Part shown: piece after piece, positions 48,240-61,059 of the stretch
Position numbering within the stretch: position 1 is the first letter of the stretch
How the letters are laid out: every line of letters begins with the position of its first letter
Assembly: GCF_012273895.1 (NCBI RefSeq)
Contig: NC_052122.1
Location: forward strand, 12,090,001-12,154,000
Source of the DNA: Zerene cesonia
Lineage: Eukaryota; Arthropoda; Insecta; Lepidoptera; Pieridae
Direction of reading: 5' to 3'
Length of the DNA stretch: 64,000 bases
Position numbers and translations under genes: made by a program
Notes under the pieces: generated by a model
What the model was told of the DNA's origin: nothing
Seen by the model: only the letters and a program-made list of their open reading frames with translations
Database searches by the model: none

Positions 48240-51200
48240 GTAAGTCATTTCTGCGATTTGATTATATGCGTATATTTTGACTAGGGTGGAAATTAATTAT
48301 TTTTATCATAATATTACTTTAAGGATTTTTCATTTATATCACCAGTGTATGTTAACAGTTTTATTATTTAATTATGCATTGATCACATATGACATTTAGC
48401 AATAGTTAAATCATTAGATGAATTTAATAATTTAATCAATTCATTTTTAGTCCCTAAAGCAGTAAATCACATTTTGATAACGTTTCGATACTTAAATTTA
48501 AATTATGAATGTGCATGATTCTTGCGAATGCATTGCAATAGCGATTTATTTGTAAATTTATATAACCCAATTGCTATCTTTTATATTTTATCACAAGAGT
48601 GGTTTATTTAACATCATAGTTACTATGTACTTAAAAAAAAATAAAACATGAAATTATATTTTTTAACGATTTTCTCAATGCTATTCAGAATGTTCGCCGT
48701 TCGAAAGGTTTTTGTGTAATAAATGCTTACTGGCATATCAGCTAAATAGATTAAAAAGAAAGTTCATTTAAATTTTTTATCAACATGAAGAAGTGTAGGT
48801 AGACTCATAATTTCGTGTCGACAAGATGTCGAACGTCTTACACAATTGATATCGCACTGCTATCGAAGCAAAAGATTCAAACATACTAACCTACTAAAAC
48901 GAAAAACTGTCAGATATGTAGGTTTGTAAATTCATTTAATGTGATCGTAGTAAGGATGCTTAAAGAGATATAAGAAATGAGTAAACTGTAAATTATTGAG
49001 TTCGGGGTCACAAGTCGTTAAGTGTTTTATTTAGCCTAATCTATGATTTAATTTATTTTTCAACAATTCGGAAATTAGGACAAGGCCAAGGGCGAGAGGC
49101 TTGTCTGATTTCGAGACTTATCAATCAATGAATTTTATCACAATTACATTTTTATCTATAAAATATTTACACAATGTTACGTATATAAATATCTATGTGA
49201 TTCCTTATTCAAAGATCTGCTCCTGGAAAGATAGTTCATAGATTCAAAATCACGCTGACACGTCAGTCTATATCGATCAATGCACGAGATAATGGCGGTT
49301 GGGCGAGAAAACACAACAAAGATATACGTTTAATAATTTTTTCTCGCCAAATCCGCTAAACCGGCTCCGACCAATTTGACAATGGGTGATGGACCCATGC
49401 TACTTTTTGTTTCTCTCGAGCGGCGTGCGGAAAGCTTTAGTGGCCAGTGGCTTCGACGACTCATTGAATAAATAAGCACTACAATTAGTACTCGTAATTG
49501 GAGTTTGAAGTTGTTCTCTTCAAACGTTCGAAACGTTTCCCGAGCTGATAGTTTAGTTTGATTCATTACATCGTTTACTTAGTTAAGCTGTAATCGACTT
49601 CAATATTTTATTTGGTTTTTGAAAAAGTGGTGTAGTCACTGGCTAGCGAGGTAGTGGGAAGGAGGGAGGGGGGTTGTTAATCACCTGATTAAAGTGTTGT
49701 TGTTAACTGTTTTTTGGGTTTTATGTTAATATTAGATATCGAGTAATTAAACACTAGCGGTTGCAAATCTCGATTAACAACTGTTTAAAATTATGTTACC
49801 TAGGCGTAAGTACCGACTTAAAAAAAGGAGGACTTGATACCTCAAACCTTTCAATTGAACTGATGAAACTGAACCTATTTTGATGATTTTGTATGAAATG
49901 CTGGTTCCCCTTAAAATTAAACACGGTTTTTTTTACTTGTGTTAAAATATAGTTAAATGTAGTATTTTTCTTCAAGCAATCATTTTTGTACCATCAGACA
50001 GAGCCCGCAAGACCGTTTATATAAATGTGTCAGAGACATACAAAGGTGTCATTTTAGCTCTGATGGAGATTTCCATAAAAGTATTTTTAAACTAGATTCG
50101 CAAATTGATTGATTCAATCGTCATAAGGAGTACATCACCGAAGGTACTAGTACAGTATTATGTTATCTGTCTGTGACAAGTAAACATTCAACTTTGCACA
50201 GAACAACAACTCTTTTGTTTATTATAAAACTAGCGCTCCGCCCCGGCTTCACCCGTGGTACGTTTTTTCTCCCCATTAGAACCTTTGTCGCACAACATAG
50301 ACTATAAACAATTGTCCGAATTGGTCGTACCGTTGTCGAGTGTTACGCTTAAGTATAAATACATTTGGCGATTAATTTTTATTTATATGGGTATATGATC
50401 TGTAAGATTTAAAAAACCGTTCGAATATCATCTAACTGGCGAGATTATTAGCTGTCTAAAATTGTGATTCGTACATTCGTTTGCATAAAAATGATTGTCT
50501 TCACATTATAATACGAGAATATAGTCGTTTTGTGTTACCGACAATCGACTGTTCCCAGGCGTCCGAACGTAACATTAGAACTAAAAATTGGTGTTTGTGT
50601 GGTGAAATTATCAACTTCTAATATTAACTTTTGATTGGATAAAAAAGTTCTAAGAGCTGCATGAGTATAGTTCAATGTTCCTGTCTGAAGTAAAACCTGT
50701 TGTTGAATTAAGCAAAAGAATATAAAAAATTATGCGACTAAAAAGATAACACAGCGAAGCACCAAAGAGCTTAGATTTTTGACCTGTGATATTTTTATAT
50801 AATTGTAAAACTAGTTTTTTTTTTGGCGATTGAGTAGTATTAACCGTTAGTATGTAGTACGATCGTATATCTGCCTGCTGGTTGGGCTATCGGCCACTTA
50901 CCAGGTGTCACGTGATCAGTGTAGGTACATGAAAACATTACTTAGTGATTACGGCTGATTTTCACGTATGTTTAAGACAATATAGTTGAAAACATATAAA
51001 CATTTGTACAATTGTTTGCCTAAAGGCAACTACTACAATTTCACCAGGATGCGCTATGGATATGGCACCTATTATTGTCCAATGTCTTTAAATGTGTACC
51101 ACAAATCAAATATTTCGTGTTTTTTTTTACTACATCAGATGTGTTTATCGCGACAACTAAATCTGCCATTCATTTAGAAGCCCGTCCAAATTTTAAATGT

Positions 51201-51646
51201 CATTCGCCAATATATTTTTTATCCCCCGGTTTTATGAAATCGGATGAAATAAAGAGTGAAAATATATTATTGTGGGCTGCTCTAACACATTGCACTATAA
51301 TGGTTATATAATAAACCAAAATCAATAGTTAATATGGGCTGATGATGATGTTAAAAGCTAGTATAATTATTTATTTGTACATCGATACATAAACATAAAA
51401 CAATACAAAAAAGTCATAATGCATGTACTATAGATACAAATCATTTCATTGAGTTATACAATTTCGATTGATTTCATTAAATAAATAAATAAATAATTTA
51501 TCAAATTACAATTGAAAATACCAATAGTAAAAACGCAATACGTATAAATTCAAGTAAAAGAAATATGGTACAATGTGAAACATAGATTTTTTCAATTGCT
51601 TGAAGCTGTGTAATCTAAAACTTAATTTAAACTGTTGTTTGATTAG

Positions 51647-51861
51647 ATGAGTGCGCAACAAAAGACAATGCATCATGGTTGGCTAATGTGGCCAAGCTGC
51701 CTTCTTTTCAATATTCCTATCCACAGTTGGTTGGCAATTATGTAAATCAAAGCGGCGAACTAAACGTTTCAACTTCCACAAAAGTACCACCATGTATTGT
51801 TTTTAACATAAGTGCTTGCGTTAAATTACTTTTCATACACTTTGCATTGTACGTCCAATAA
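51647..51861 (+). pseudogene. Isolated protein-like frame, unrecognised
   Basis: After an acceptor-like TTTGATTAG a frame runs for about 70 codons (ECATKDNASWLANVAKLPSF...) to a stop. The residue composition looks protein-like, but no matching upstream exon, donor or poly(A) signal is evident. It may be a relic of a retrocopy or transposon, or chance. Confidence 0.2.
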
Positions 51862-54190
51862 TAATTGTTAACAACCTTCACACTTTGTTAACCGACTTAA
51901 AAGAAAACTATTATCAATTATTATTTAAACGGCGAATAATAATTTTAGAAGCGCATTTGTATCGTCAAAATAAACTTAGCGAGAGCAGTTTCTACAGAAG
52001 AGCCCGCAAGAAACCCTCTAGTTATTTTATATTTAAAATAATAATCACGCCAGTGAACTATTCTGTAGTTTTTCAACGACTCGGGTGTTAGTTTCTGTAA
52101 GAAGCAACATTAATAACAAAATACATATTATGACAATATATTTATATAACCAGTTTCTGATCTTTACATTGAGTTAACCGAATTAGTTACCTAATTCTGT
52201 TTTTGTTGTACCCAATGTGTACGTAGTTACGCCACCTCAAATATACTCGAACGCACAGTCTGCTTAAATGCAGTTGCATCTCAGACAGCTTAGTGAACGT
52301 CTCTATTGGTAACTTTGTTGAATGGAATAGCATAATTTGATTCAGTATTACATCTACCATAATATTAATACATTGTAATTTCTTTTATATAATTATAAAC
52401 AAACTTTTTAATAACGTATTTGTCTCTCTCGCGACTTCACTACTTTTTACAAGCGTTCATGTATATTTATATTACAAATATACTTAATTCGACTGTACGT
52501 CGGTCGGTGCTTCAGCCGGTTCATTGGTAAATAATGACAAAACTCGATGTCACTTTTTATATTTATTTTTGTATTTCATTAACATAATATATATAGATAA
52601 AAGAATGAGCAACACTGCTTGTAACGCCTTTTCAGCAATTTTCCGTGATCACAAAACTGTGCTCAATATGAAGGCTAAGTAAGGGTGAATGGATCCCTTT
52701 CCGCATTCGATACCTCAATTTTCGGCTAATTACATTAAGGGGAGGCCGATTCTTTTGAGTCTCTGATTGTTTTGTTGACTCCCGGATCTCGAGGTACCTG
52801 AGATCATTTTAATGGACGTTCCCAAAAACGGATGCTGTTATCATATACCTTATATTGCGTATGAGTTTTAATAAACATCGACAACACGATGTTATTATAT
52901 ATTATAAACTAGCTTCATGTTTCATGTAAATGTAAATCCGTTCACTTTGTGTCCGTATCCGTTTATATTACATAGTTCGGTAAAGTCTATATTTAAATGC
53001 ATTGGCGTGTAATGCAACGCTTGTAAAGGATCTATTATTGGGTTTAGATTATGCATTTTACTATCACATTACCATATCTAACGAGTTGCATCGGTAAGAT
53101 TGAAGTATGCATTTCTTGTCAATAACATTCTTTGGCTGATAACGCTTATCTGGCTGCAGCACTGTTTAAGTTTACAATGTATAGGAAGTTTCGAGTGTGA
53201 TATTTGGAGGTAATTCGGTTTGATTAAACTAAAAGACGGTTTGCGGGACGTAATAACATTTAGAATGCATCAAACTGATCCTGATGATATAAATCATAAA
53301 TATTAAATCAATGTATAATTATAATTAATAATAAAAAACACAATCACTAAGCCGATATTTAATTGCATTTCTGTTAATTTGTAATTATTCAGTTTATTAA
53401 GAAGTAAACAAGTAAAACACGCTGGAGTACTTGAATATTTTTGAATAATATTAAACTCATCCAAGGTATTTCTAGGAAACTCATAAGGAATATCTTATAA
53501 CATTGTGAGTACCTATATGTTGATTATGACTGAGTAACAAATCTTATTATGGTGAGGTTAGAAGTCTCTAATTAATGGCTAAGAAAGGAGCGAGGGTTGA
53601 GAGAGGCACGTTGTTCCTCGCCTAAAACAAAAAAAATACGTTGTTCGCAGTGCAAGCAGTCGCACAAAAGGATCATATCAAAAATGTCAATTCTTTATAC
53701 CTTTAGGATCCTATTTTGTAATGTAATTATAATAATACAACCATCCAGCATTTAATGTATAATTCCTAAATTCATTCACGTTTATTTAGCTTGAAACAAG
53801 TATTCTGATTAATGGCATATAATTAATAATAATTAATTGTATTTTCGCATTCCCAGAAACAGGGTTTGAAATATAATCCTCGTCATATTACGTGTTGCTC
53901 AAAACAAGTTTGAAGTTTTATTAAAAGCCTGTGATGGACTAGCAAAGATACATTAAATTACAAGGAATACGCATACGATAGACGAATTAAATATAATTGA
54001 AGTTGATTGTTTTTTTCAATAAAGATTATTTTTAAATGTGTCCATAAATATGTAAATAATCATAAGTAATTAATAAATTTCTTAGATACACGTTTTTATA
54101 ATAACGATTGTTCTCTGGCATCAATGTTATTTTAAATAAAAAAATGTTTAGGTATAAGCATATAATTTGAAGAGAGCAACAAAAGAGTTT

Positions 54191-54360
54191 TGTTGCCAGC
54201 TCTTCTCTGTAGAAACTGCTTTACGATCGGGAAATATTTTGTCAATTCAAACTCAAACTCAAACTCTTCTCTTAGAAGCACTTTTGAGTCATCATATTAC
54301 ACAGTTATAACATTTACCACCGGTTCGGTAGGCAGTTTCTACAGAGAAGAGACGGCAAGA
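54191..54360. repeat. Short inverted-repeat element with (CTCAAA)n core
   Basis: TTGCCAGCTCTTCTCTGTAG... (54191-54219) is mirrored by ...GGCAGTTTCTACAGAGAAGA (54332-54358). Between them lies TCAAACTCAAACTCAAACTC. Related single arms occur at 51985-52020. It has no coding capacity. Confidence 0.65.
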
Positions 54361-54998
54361 AACTCTGTAGTTGCTCTTTTAAATTCAAAAGTCTAGTTAA
54401 ATAAATCAATGTTTGAGTTTGACTTAGGTACTCATAAGTTAAAGTTACTCTTACAGATAGCATTCACTTTAGGTAGACTTAAAAAACATTTTTTCCTTAA
54501 TACCTACCTGTTTGTATAACTCGAGTAATTGTATCGCAAAGTGCAATGCGCGGAAAATTGACCATGTTTAGTGTTTACTGATCAGCTAATCGTGTTAATT
54601 GCTTTTTGAAGTATTAAATAACAAACGTTGTTAATCTAAGTGGTTGAGTTGGTGCACAATTAAAGCTGTGATGTCCGGTAAATAGAAAAATAATGAAGAG
54701 GATAATTGCCTTTAGGCTATTAGTGTTAATACACTTACGCCTGTATATGAGGCATGCGAAACTTCCGGGTTACAAAATCATATAGACAGTAGGTAATTAT
54801 AGTGCTAATTCTATTTACTAATTCTGCACCTATTAATAGATATGAATTGGAAAATGAACATGCCAAAATGGTAACATCGTCTAACTCATTGTAATGAAGC
54901 ATGTTTGTAGGGTGTTCCTATAGTAGTAGGGCGATATACCCAGATGAAGGGCTACGTTACTAGTGATGGAGGGATTTATGTATTGTTAAAATTTATCT

Positions 54999-55004
54999 TT
55001 TATT
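54999..55004 (-). terminator. Candidate poly(A) signal of the CUB-LDLa gene
   Basis: AATAAA on the minus strand about 270 bp beyond the stop codon at 55274. Confidence 0.4.
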
Positions 55005-55273
55005 GTTAAATATCAGTGTCTATGCTAAATGTTTTGCAACCATAATTTTCAATTTTTTGGCATAATTGATTACTTCATATAAATTTAAATTCATTGTAAA
55101 TTTTTATATATCTACGACCAATCAAATCTAAGACTAAAATCCATTTTTACTGCTATGCAAATTTGTCAGCGTATGTCAATGATTTGCTAAATTATTACAA
55201 ATAATACATAAATCATCCAAATATGAATATAATTTAGATTAAAACAAATATATGTATTCAAAATGTAAGACAC

Positions 55274-55399
55274 CTATACTATGTTAGGTTTAGGCAAGCT
55301 AGACCGTCTCCTGGTAAAGGACCTGAAGGTTTCCTGCAGGCGATCAGTTAGGGACTTCAGATTGCTTTTGCGAGTGGAAGACTCTGGTTCCTTCGTATC
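55274..55399 (-). CDS. CUB-LDLa gene, last coding exon
   Basis: Acceptor ATTAG|GA. Encodes 41 residues of a basic tail (DTKEPESSTRKSNLKSLTDR ... RRRSSLPKPNIV) and TAG at 55274-55276. An RRRSS basophilic-kinase-like site lies close to the C-terminus. Confidence 0.7.
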   Translation of the reverse strand, partial: DTKEPESSTRKSNLKSLTDRLQETFRSFTRRRSSLPKPNIV

Positions 55400-58300
55400 C
55401 TAATAAAATAATGAAAACATGTGAAATAGTAACTTACGAAGTACTGAAGTAAGTCGAAACGCAAAAATCACTAGATAAATGTTCTGTCTCATATCATTAA
55501 CATTATACATCAATGTGCATGTGTGGTGCGTTTCGTTAAGTTCGTGAAAATAAGCTAAATAAGTGTGAAGAGACTGTTATGACCCCGCAGCTCACGACAG
55601 CCGTTTCTACAATCTTAGTAATAAAAAAGTTGTTGGACATTTTATAACTTTCGATAGAGGGTTACGTCATTGACTTTACCAGAATTAATAAACGAAAATT
55701 ATAAGTAATTCTGTGCATATTTAGCCAGTTTGAACTATATCTCAAAATTTCGAATAGTCTTAGATAAATCAAACCTCATTGAATGACAATTCCTCTTGTT
55801 GACTATTGATGCTGATGGGATGCATCTCCACATCTGTTACATTCAGCCCAGACTCCGAGCGGCTTCCTCTCTCCTCCTCAGAGGACGAACTCGAGAATAC
55901 CTGTTTATTCGCAATGCTTATAAAAAGTTTGGCTTAAAATCTGCTACACCACGTTGATATTTGTAAGTGGCCAAGTAGTTATGAAATAGCTATTTATTTT
56001 TTGCTCCTACATAATATTATCTCCATACCGTTTTTGCTATTGTTATGTAGGTACAGCGATACGTGCCGGATATAGACATAGCTAATGTGCTGGCAATTAT
56101 CTAATTAAATCTATGATTTATGAACATTCCCACGAAACTACAAACAAAATACTCGTCTAACATAAATGAACTGCGTGCTGTTATACAAGTGGGAAAGTTT
56201 CCTCACAACTTGCTACGTCATCAATGGTGAAAACTGTCACATGCGTATATAAACAAAAGCATACCGGAATGATAGAATTCCGTTTTGCTATGGGAATGTC
56301 TGGTGGAGCCGTGTCTCCGGGGACCAGCAATGGGTCTATACAAAGTCTGTTATCCTCATTCGCGTTGAAGATGAAGAAGGAGTCCGCGAGGGGTGGGAGG
56401 CAGCGTTGGATAGTGTGGGCCAGCGCAAGCAGGGCGCAGAAGATGGCTGCCATGACCGCCACGACCGGAGCGAAGCCCAACCTCTCCACTGGCAACGAAC
56501 ATTGCGACTTGCGCTCGTCGAACCTGGGCAATTACACCGAATTCAGACGTGCCGTTTGCAGTAAAGCTTTAAAAATGTCACCAAGATTAGCGAAACATCA
56601 ATGAGAAATCTCCCCAAATACAAACACACACGTAATCACAAGTTGTTATCTAACTGGTTATTTTACAGTTTGCTAGTCACAGGTTGATTTTATCGTGTGC
56701 ACTTTAACATTTGTTTTACTATTGTGGTTTCGTTATTGTTAAGTCTTAGAAATTCATTGATTTTTATATTGTCATTTTGCAGCCCTACAAGATGATACTA
56801 TTTAATACGGTACACATTTTCAATCAGTTTAATAATTTTCTTTAATTGGTTTTTATATTGAAAAGAATTTAATAAACTTTTAACTTTTTATTTAATTAGT
56901 CATTTAAAAATACGTCACAGACAAATAAATGCTTACTACACAACGCATTTAAAAATGCATTGCAAAGAAATCTTTGAAAGACGTTAAAAGTTTATTTCGA
57001 AGTAAATGTGGCGTAAACCAATAATAAAATAATAAACAATGTTTTATTCGACGCTATACAAATATAAATTACAGTTCGACTGTCAGTGTAGTGTATAGTA
57101 CAGTTCGAGTGTTGCAAAACACAGCTGGTTCTTAGCCAATTTACATGCCATTTCATTTGATAAGGTTATGTCTGTGGCTTTTCCATTGGACATAGAAGGT
57201 AATAATTTAGTAATTAATAAATAACAAAAGTGTATCGACTTCACATCAACCTAGTTTAAAGTAAAAATATAAACTGCATTTTATTTTAAGTATAAATCGT
57301 GACAGGTTCTCCGGAAGTCTGGTTTTTGCGACATGGTTGTAAAAGCATCATTAGAATATTCGAGAATGATTGTTTCTGTTTTTATAAAACAACTTTAGAC
57401 AAGCAAAATTAATTAGTTAAGTAGGTGCCTAAAACGTGTATAACGTGTGAACCAGTTTAGTAAAACAAAGATCATTATTAACGTAAATATTATTTAAATA
57501 AATAGCGAGCGTCTTTGAATTCATTAATTTACGAAACAAACCTTTTAGAAAGCTTTAAAGTTTCCTTTTTATTCGTAAATCAAAACATGAAATAAAAAGC
57601 TAGTAAGTAGCTATATTCCGCCATTAACAAATTAGTTCCCCAGATAGAAAAATAGCCTGTAGCTACTTTTTATTATCCAAACTCACTAATTTAATCCAAA
57701 CCTCGTCAATAGTTTGTGTGTAAACATCATTCAACGCGATATCAATAAAACATATGAATTTATAATATTCTTGTGTTATCCAACGTCCCATTACACCGAT
57801 AAGATATTGATGCACAACTACAAAACATACCACGCGTCCTCAAGCGAGTCTTACGAAACCGCCATTGGCCATGAGATGTTGGTGTTGCTTCATTTATTGA
57901 TTGAATAATCGCACCGTTCACAACACACGACGTAATCTAAGGTAATTGTCTGTACTCGTATTACGAGACCTTAAAGGACAACAAAAAGCTAAGTCGAGTT
58001 TTCTATCCTTAATAACATTAAAGTTTTACTATAAATCTCGTAAAATATTCTATATTCAGAATTAATATTGTGTTCACAAAACTGGTGAGAAAAATTTGAT
58101 AAACTATTTGAAATTATTTGTAATAGTCCATCGGAGATCTCAATTCATGATTTAAAAAACACTTATTTAAGCTCATCGCCGTGAACATAGTGAAGGTTAC
58201 AAAGAAGAAATATTCAAATTTCAAGCCATAACACACTCGGTGCAAAACCTATTCTTCACCGATTTATACGTAGTATGTCTCCGCTGGTTAGTGCTACAAA

Positions 58301-61059
58301 CTGAACAGTATCGTAATAGCAACAATGTAGAAACGTTAAAGCATAGTAATTGGAGTAATGACTATATAATCGCGACGTCAAGTCGATTTTTAGTGAAAAT
58401 CGATCAATTTCGACAAGTTAATTAACCAAACTAAGAGTTGCGTAACTTGTTTGTGAGACACTCACGTGCTTTCTTCTTTACTCCACATATACGATATCAT
58501 TTCTACTACATAATATTAGGTTTTTTTGTTGAAAAAAAAAACGGACTACATTCGTTAATACAAATAATATGTATATATATTTGGAATTTATATATAAGTG
58601 AGCATAGCTGCTAACTAATTTCATAATAAGTTTCTGCCAAATAACATCCAGAAAGAAGACGTATTTTCCAGACAAGCGTGCCTACTTACAATACATGCTC
58701 TTCATAAGGCGGGATGCGGACAAACTATACGATTTAAGTTCACATATTCAACAAAATGTTGGTACCAGTCATCCACCCCGCAGTTCTTTATCCCGTCGCA
58801 CACCACGCCGCTGGTGAAGCAGAAGTCGTCGTCTCCAACAGTGCAGATGGTTTCGTTCTTAAGTAGGCACCCGCTGCGGGGCTTTAGCCGCGCTGACGTC
58901 ACCGTCACTTGGTAGAAGTGAGCCTTGAACACATGGATTGTAGACTAGCCAATTTACCCGAATGCGCCTGGCTTGACGTGATAAAGAACCCCTATCTTGG
59001 CGAGTATTCCAATATGCATTTGACATAATTGCAATTTATATTCATGGCCTACTGGCAACTCGAAGCCAAGAATCCCGAGTGACATCTCCTGCTATTTTCG
59101 TTGAACATTTCGTTTGTTGTAAATATCTTCAATTATTATATATTAGTTTAAATTCGTTTTTAATATAATGCCTTAATTACCTAACAGATCCTCGACAACC
59201 ACTTTGTTTTATTAAATATCAAGGTTGAATCAACTTCGAAAAAAAAAAAAACAATGACAAAGAATAAACACCGAATTAATTGTGAACGGGCACATAATAA
59301 AAGCTAAGAAGGCATGCACTGTAGGGGCTAAACACACTATATTTGATCATAACATTATTATGTGTCATTAAAACTACATCGAGTCTCTCAACAACGCGGA
59401 TGATGGGTGCTTACATGTTGTAATTCATTACTCATTATGGACTGAGACTATTTGCAGCTCTGTGTCAATCTTAAGGTGATAATTCTGTTTATATTTAGCA
59501 AACCCAGGTGACGAAGACTCGTTAAACGAGGATCCTGGACTAGAAGAGATTGGAAAATATTACGTTTAGAGTTTGGGGTAATAGATAGGTAGTTAATTAC
59601 ATCGATAATTTTCCTGGATATTAGAATTCGATTCATTTCAAAATCTTGTCATACGTGGTGCAAATCGGTAAAGTCTTATTTATCAGTAGGTATCTTATAT
59701 CAATAAATAATAACATGTCGATCGTTGCATTTGGTCAACTCGGTAGTATATCCTTTTACAAATCTATGCTTTGTGTTAATTTTATAAGAAGTGGAAAGGT
59801 TTCACAGAATTTTCCCAACAATATTATGATTTTATATAATACTAGCTGCACCCGGCAAACGCTGTTCTGCCTTACTCTTATCATTTAGGGGTATGAAAAA
59901 TAGATGTTGGCCGATTCTCATAGATACCGGATAAGCACAAAAAATTTCATCAAAATAGGTCAAGCCGTTTCGGAGGAGTATGGCAACGAAAACTGTGACA
60001 CGAGAATTTTATATATTAGATTAGATTTCTGTTCAGAGAAGGTTTAGAGTAATATTCCTAAATGGATATTGGACATGATTAATGAACCTTTTAACAAGTA
60101 ATACTTTTTCATCGCCAAATGTTAATACTTTAGCACGCTGATATCATTTCAAGAAAAAAATATTACTGACATTGAGATCAGCATTGATGCTACTGTTGCT
60201 GACGAATCTGAACCGCAGTCGATCCTTGACGTGGAAGGTGAAGTAGTGGGTCTGGTGGTTAGCGTCCGTGACGTCACAGAAGCGGATGCATCGCCACTTC
60301 TTGAGCATGGTGAAGGCGTCCCGGTTCATCTCGCAGTTGCTGCTGACGCTGGTGGGATAGCGCACCACCACCAGCAGGTGCTCGTTCGGCGATTCCGTTA
60401 CTATTTCTATAGTGCAGCCGTAGTCGATCTCTGTCAGCGTCCGAAATACCTACGAATTTATCATGATAAGTCAACTATGAGTAAACAGAAAATGTATGTT
60501 GTATTATATCACTTGAGTTATTTATGGGAATTCTAAGATTAATATGCACTAACTAACTAAATACATACTGAATGCTATATTACAATCATACAATCTTTAC
60601 GTACGCAATAATATTAATGTGATACAGTAAAAATTATGCCGAAGAACAAATTATACCTTTGCCGTAATTCGCAAGAAATTGATAACATCATATTCTATAA
60701 CACACACATTATAGAGATGCCCGATAAGAGTTTCCAACAGAGGATACTTACCAAAGTGATAGTATCGGACATGCCCATCCCAAACGACAGATCGTATCTC
60801 AAATGTTTGGAAAAGACACAAGCGTCACTGATGTCCCTGGGTCGGTACAGCAGCAGGAGTCCGTGGCCCCGCGCTGATGAGGCGATAACTACACACATAT
60901 AACATCGTATTAGCAGATACATACTGAATCTAGATGGCCATGAACTGTGCTCGGAAGACCTTTGCTTATCAATGGCCAATGTAATTCGGTGCAGGATGCT
61001 ACATCGTCACCTGGTTTTGCGGAAGGCGAACGGGTATTATTAGCAACATTTGGAAACAT
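55274..61059 (-). CDS. CUB-LDLa single-pass membrane protein, seven exons (377 aa)
   Basis: Minus-strand exons 61059-61011 (candidate), 60888-60752, 60449-60171, 58923-58766, 56523-56265, 55900-55775 and 55399-55274. All are GT/AG with agreeing phases. Residues about 63-168 resemble a CUB domain (Cys74, ...HLLVVVRYP..., DRLRFRFVSN, FYQVTVTS). Residues 174-216 form a six-Cys LDLa module (Cys174, 182, 190, 197, 203, 216). Residues 223-243 are a membrane helix (LGFAPVVAVMAAIFCALLAL). The rest is a Ser/Glu-rich then basic cytoplasmic tail ending PKPNIV. This is a type I receptor or co-receptor architecture, related in layout to Neto-type proteins but with only one recognisable CUB. The ligand is unknown. 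The N-terminus and signal peptide are uncertain. Confidence 0.75.
55775..55900 (-). CDS. CUB-LDLa gene, cytoplasmic acidic/Ser exon
   Basis: Forty-two codons in phase 0. Acceptor AACAG|GT and donor GAG|GTTTGA. It starts VFSSSSSEEERGSRSESG, a likely casein-kinase-type phosphorylation stretch, and ends EELSFNE. Length and phase would allow clean exon skipping. Confidence 0.7.
56265..56523 (-). CDS. CUB-LDLa gene, LDLa end and membrane helix
   Basis: Acceptor GCCCAG|GT and donor CCG|GTATGC. It completes LDLa (WFDERKSQC), then encodes the transmembrane helix and a juxtamembrane stretch ending AKRNSIIP. An antisense open frame here is a shadow of this exon. Confidence 0.8.
58766..58923 (-). CDS. 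CUB-LDLa gene, CUB end and LDLa start
   Basis: Acceptor TTCAAG|GC and donor TG|GTACCA. Encodes AHFYQVTVTSARLKPRSG (last CUB strand), then LDLa cysteines 1-5 with CDGIKNCGVDD, close to the LDLa consensus CDGxxDCxDGSDE. Confidence 0.8.
59841..60026 (+). mobile_element. LINE 3' end relic, copy 3
   Basis: The copy runs from ACTAGCTGCACCCGGCAAAC through AGATGTTGGCCGATTCTCAT and GTTTCGGAGGAGTATGGC to an ATATATTAGATTAGAT tail. It lies in the CUB-LDLa gene intron between exons 60171 and 58923, antisense to that gene. Confidence 0.75.
60171..60449 (-). CDS. CUB-LDLa gene, CUB exon
   Basis: Ninety-three codons in phase 0. Acceptor TCGTAG|GT and donor AAT|GTCAGT. It runs VFRTLTEIDYGCTIEIVTES through DRLRFRFVSNSSINADLN, with the Cys and hydrophobic-strand spacing of a CUB domain and five cysteines in all. 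Confidence 0.8.
60752..60888 (-). CDS. CUB-LDLa gene, exon with extracellular N-terminal part
   Basis: Acceptor GTGTAG|TT and donor TTG|GTAAGT. Encodes IASSARGHGLLLLYRPRDIS and continues to MGMSDTITL. Possibly the end of a first, degenerate CUB-like fold. GC-rich codons support coding use. Confidence 0.7.
61011..61059 (-). CDS. CUB-LDLa gene, candidate first coding exon
   Basis: The ATG at 61059 encodes MFPNVANNTRSPSAKP with donor CAG|GTGACG, phase 1, matching the acceptor at 60888 across a 122-bp intron. It gives no signal peptide, which the ectodomain would need, so either this is not the true start or an upstream exon is missing from the model. Confidence 0.35.

Larger units (their letters stand above)
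48240..55273. other. Intronic or intergenic DNA, repeat relics
   Basis: AT-rich with no well-supported gene. A LINE-head fragment lies at 50228-50290 (GCGCTCCGCCCCGGCTTCAC). Remnants of the AGAGCCCGCAAGAAACC family lie at 49999-50013 and 51985-52020. One isolated frame (51647-51861) is listed separately. Confidence 0.5.

Noticed and set aside
56224..56604. 126-codon plus-strand frame
   Set aside because: Shadow of the minus-strand exon that encodes the LDLa end and membrane helix.
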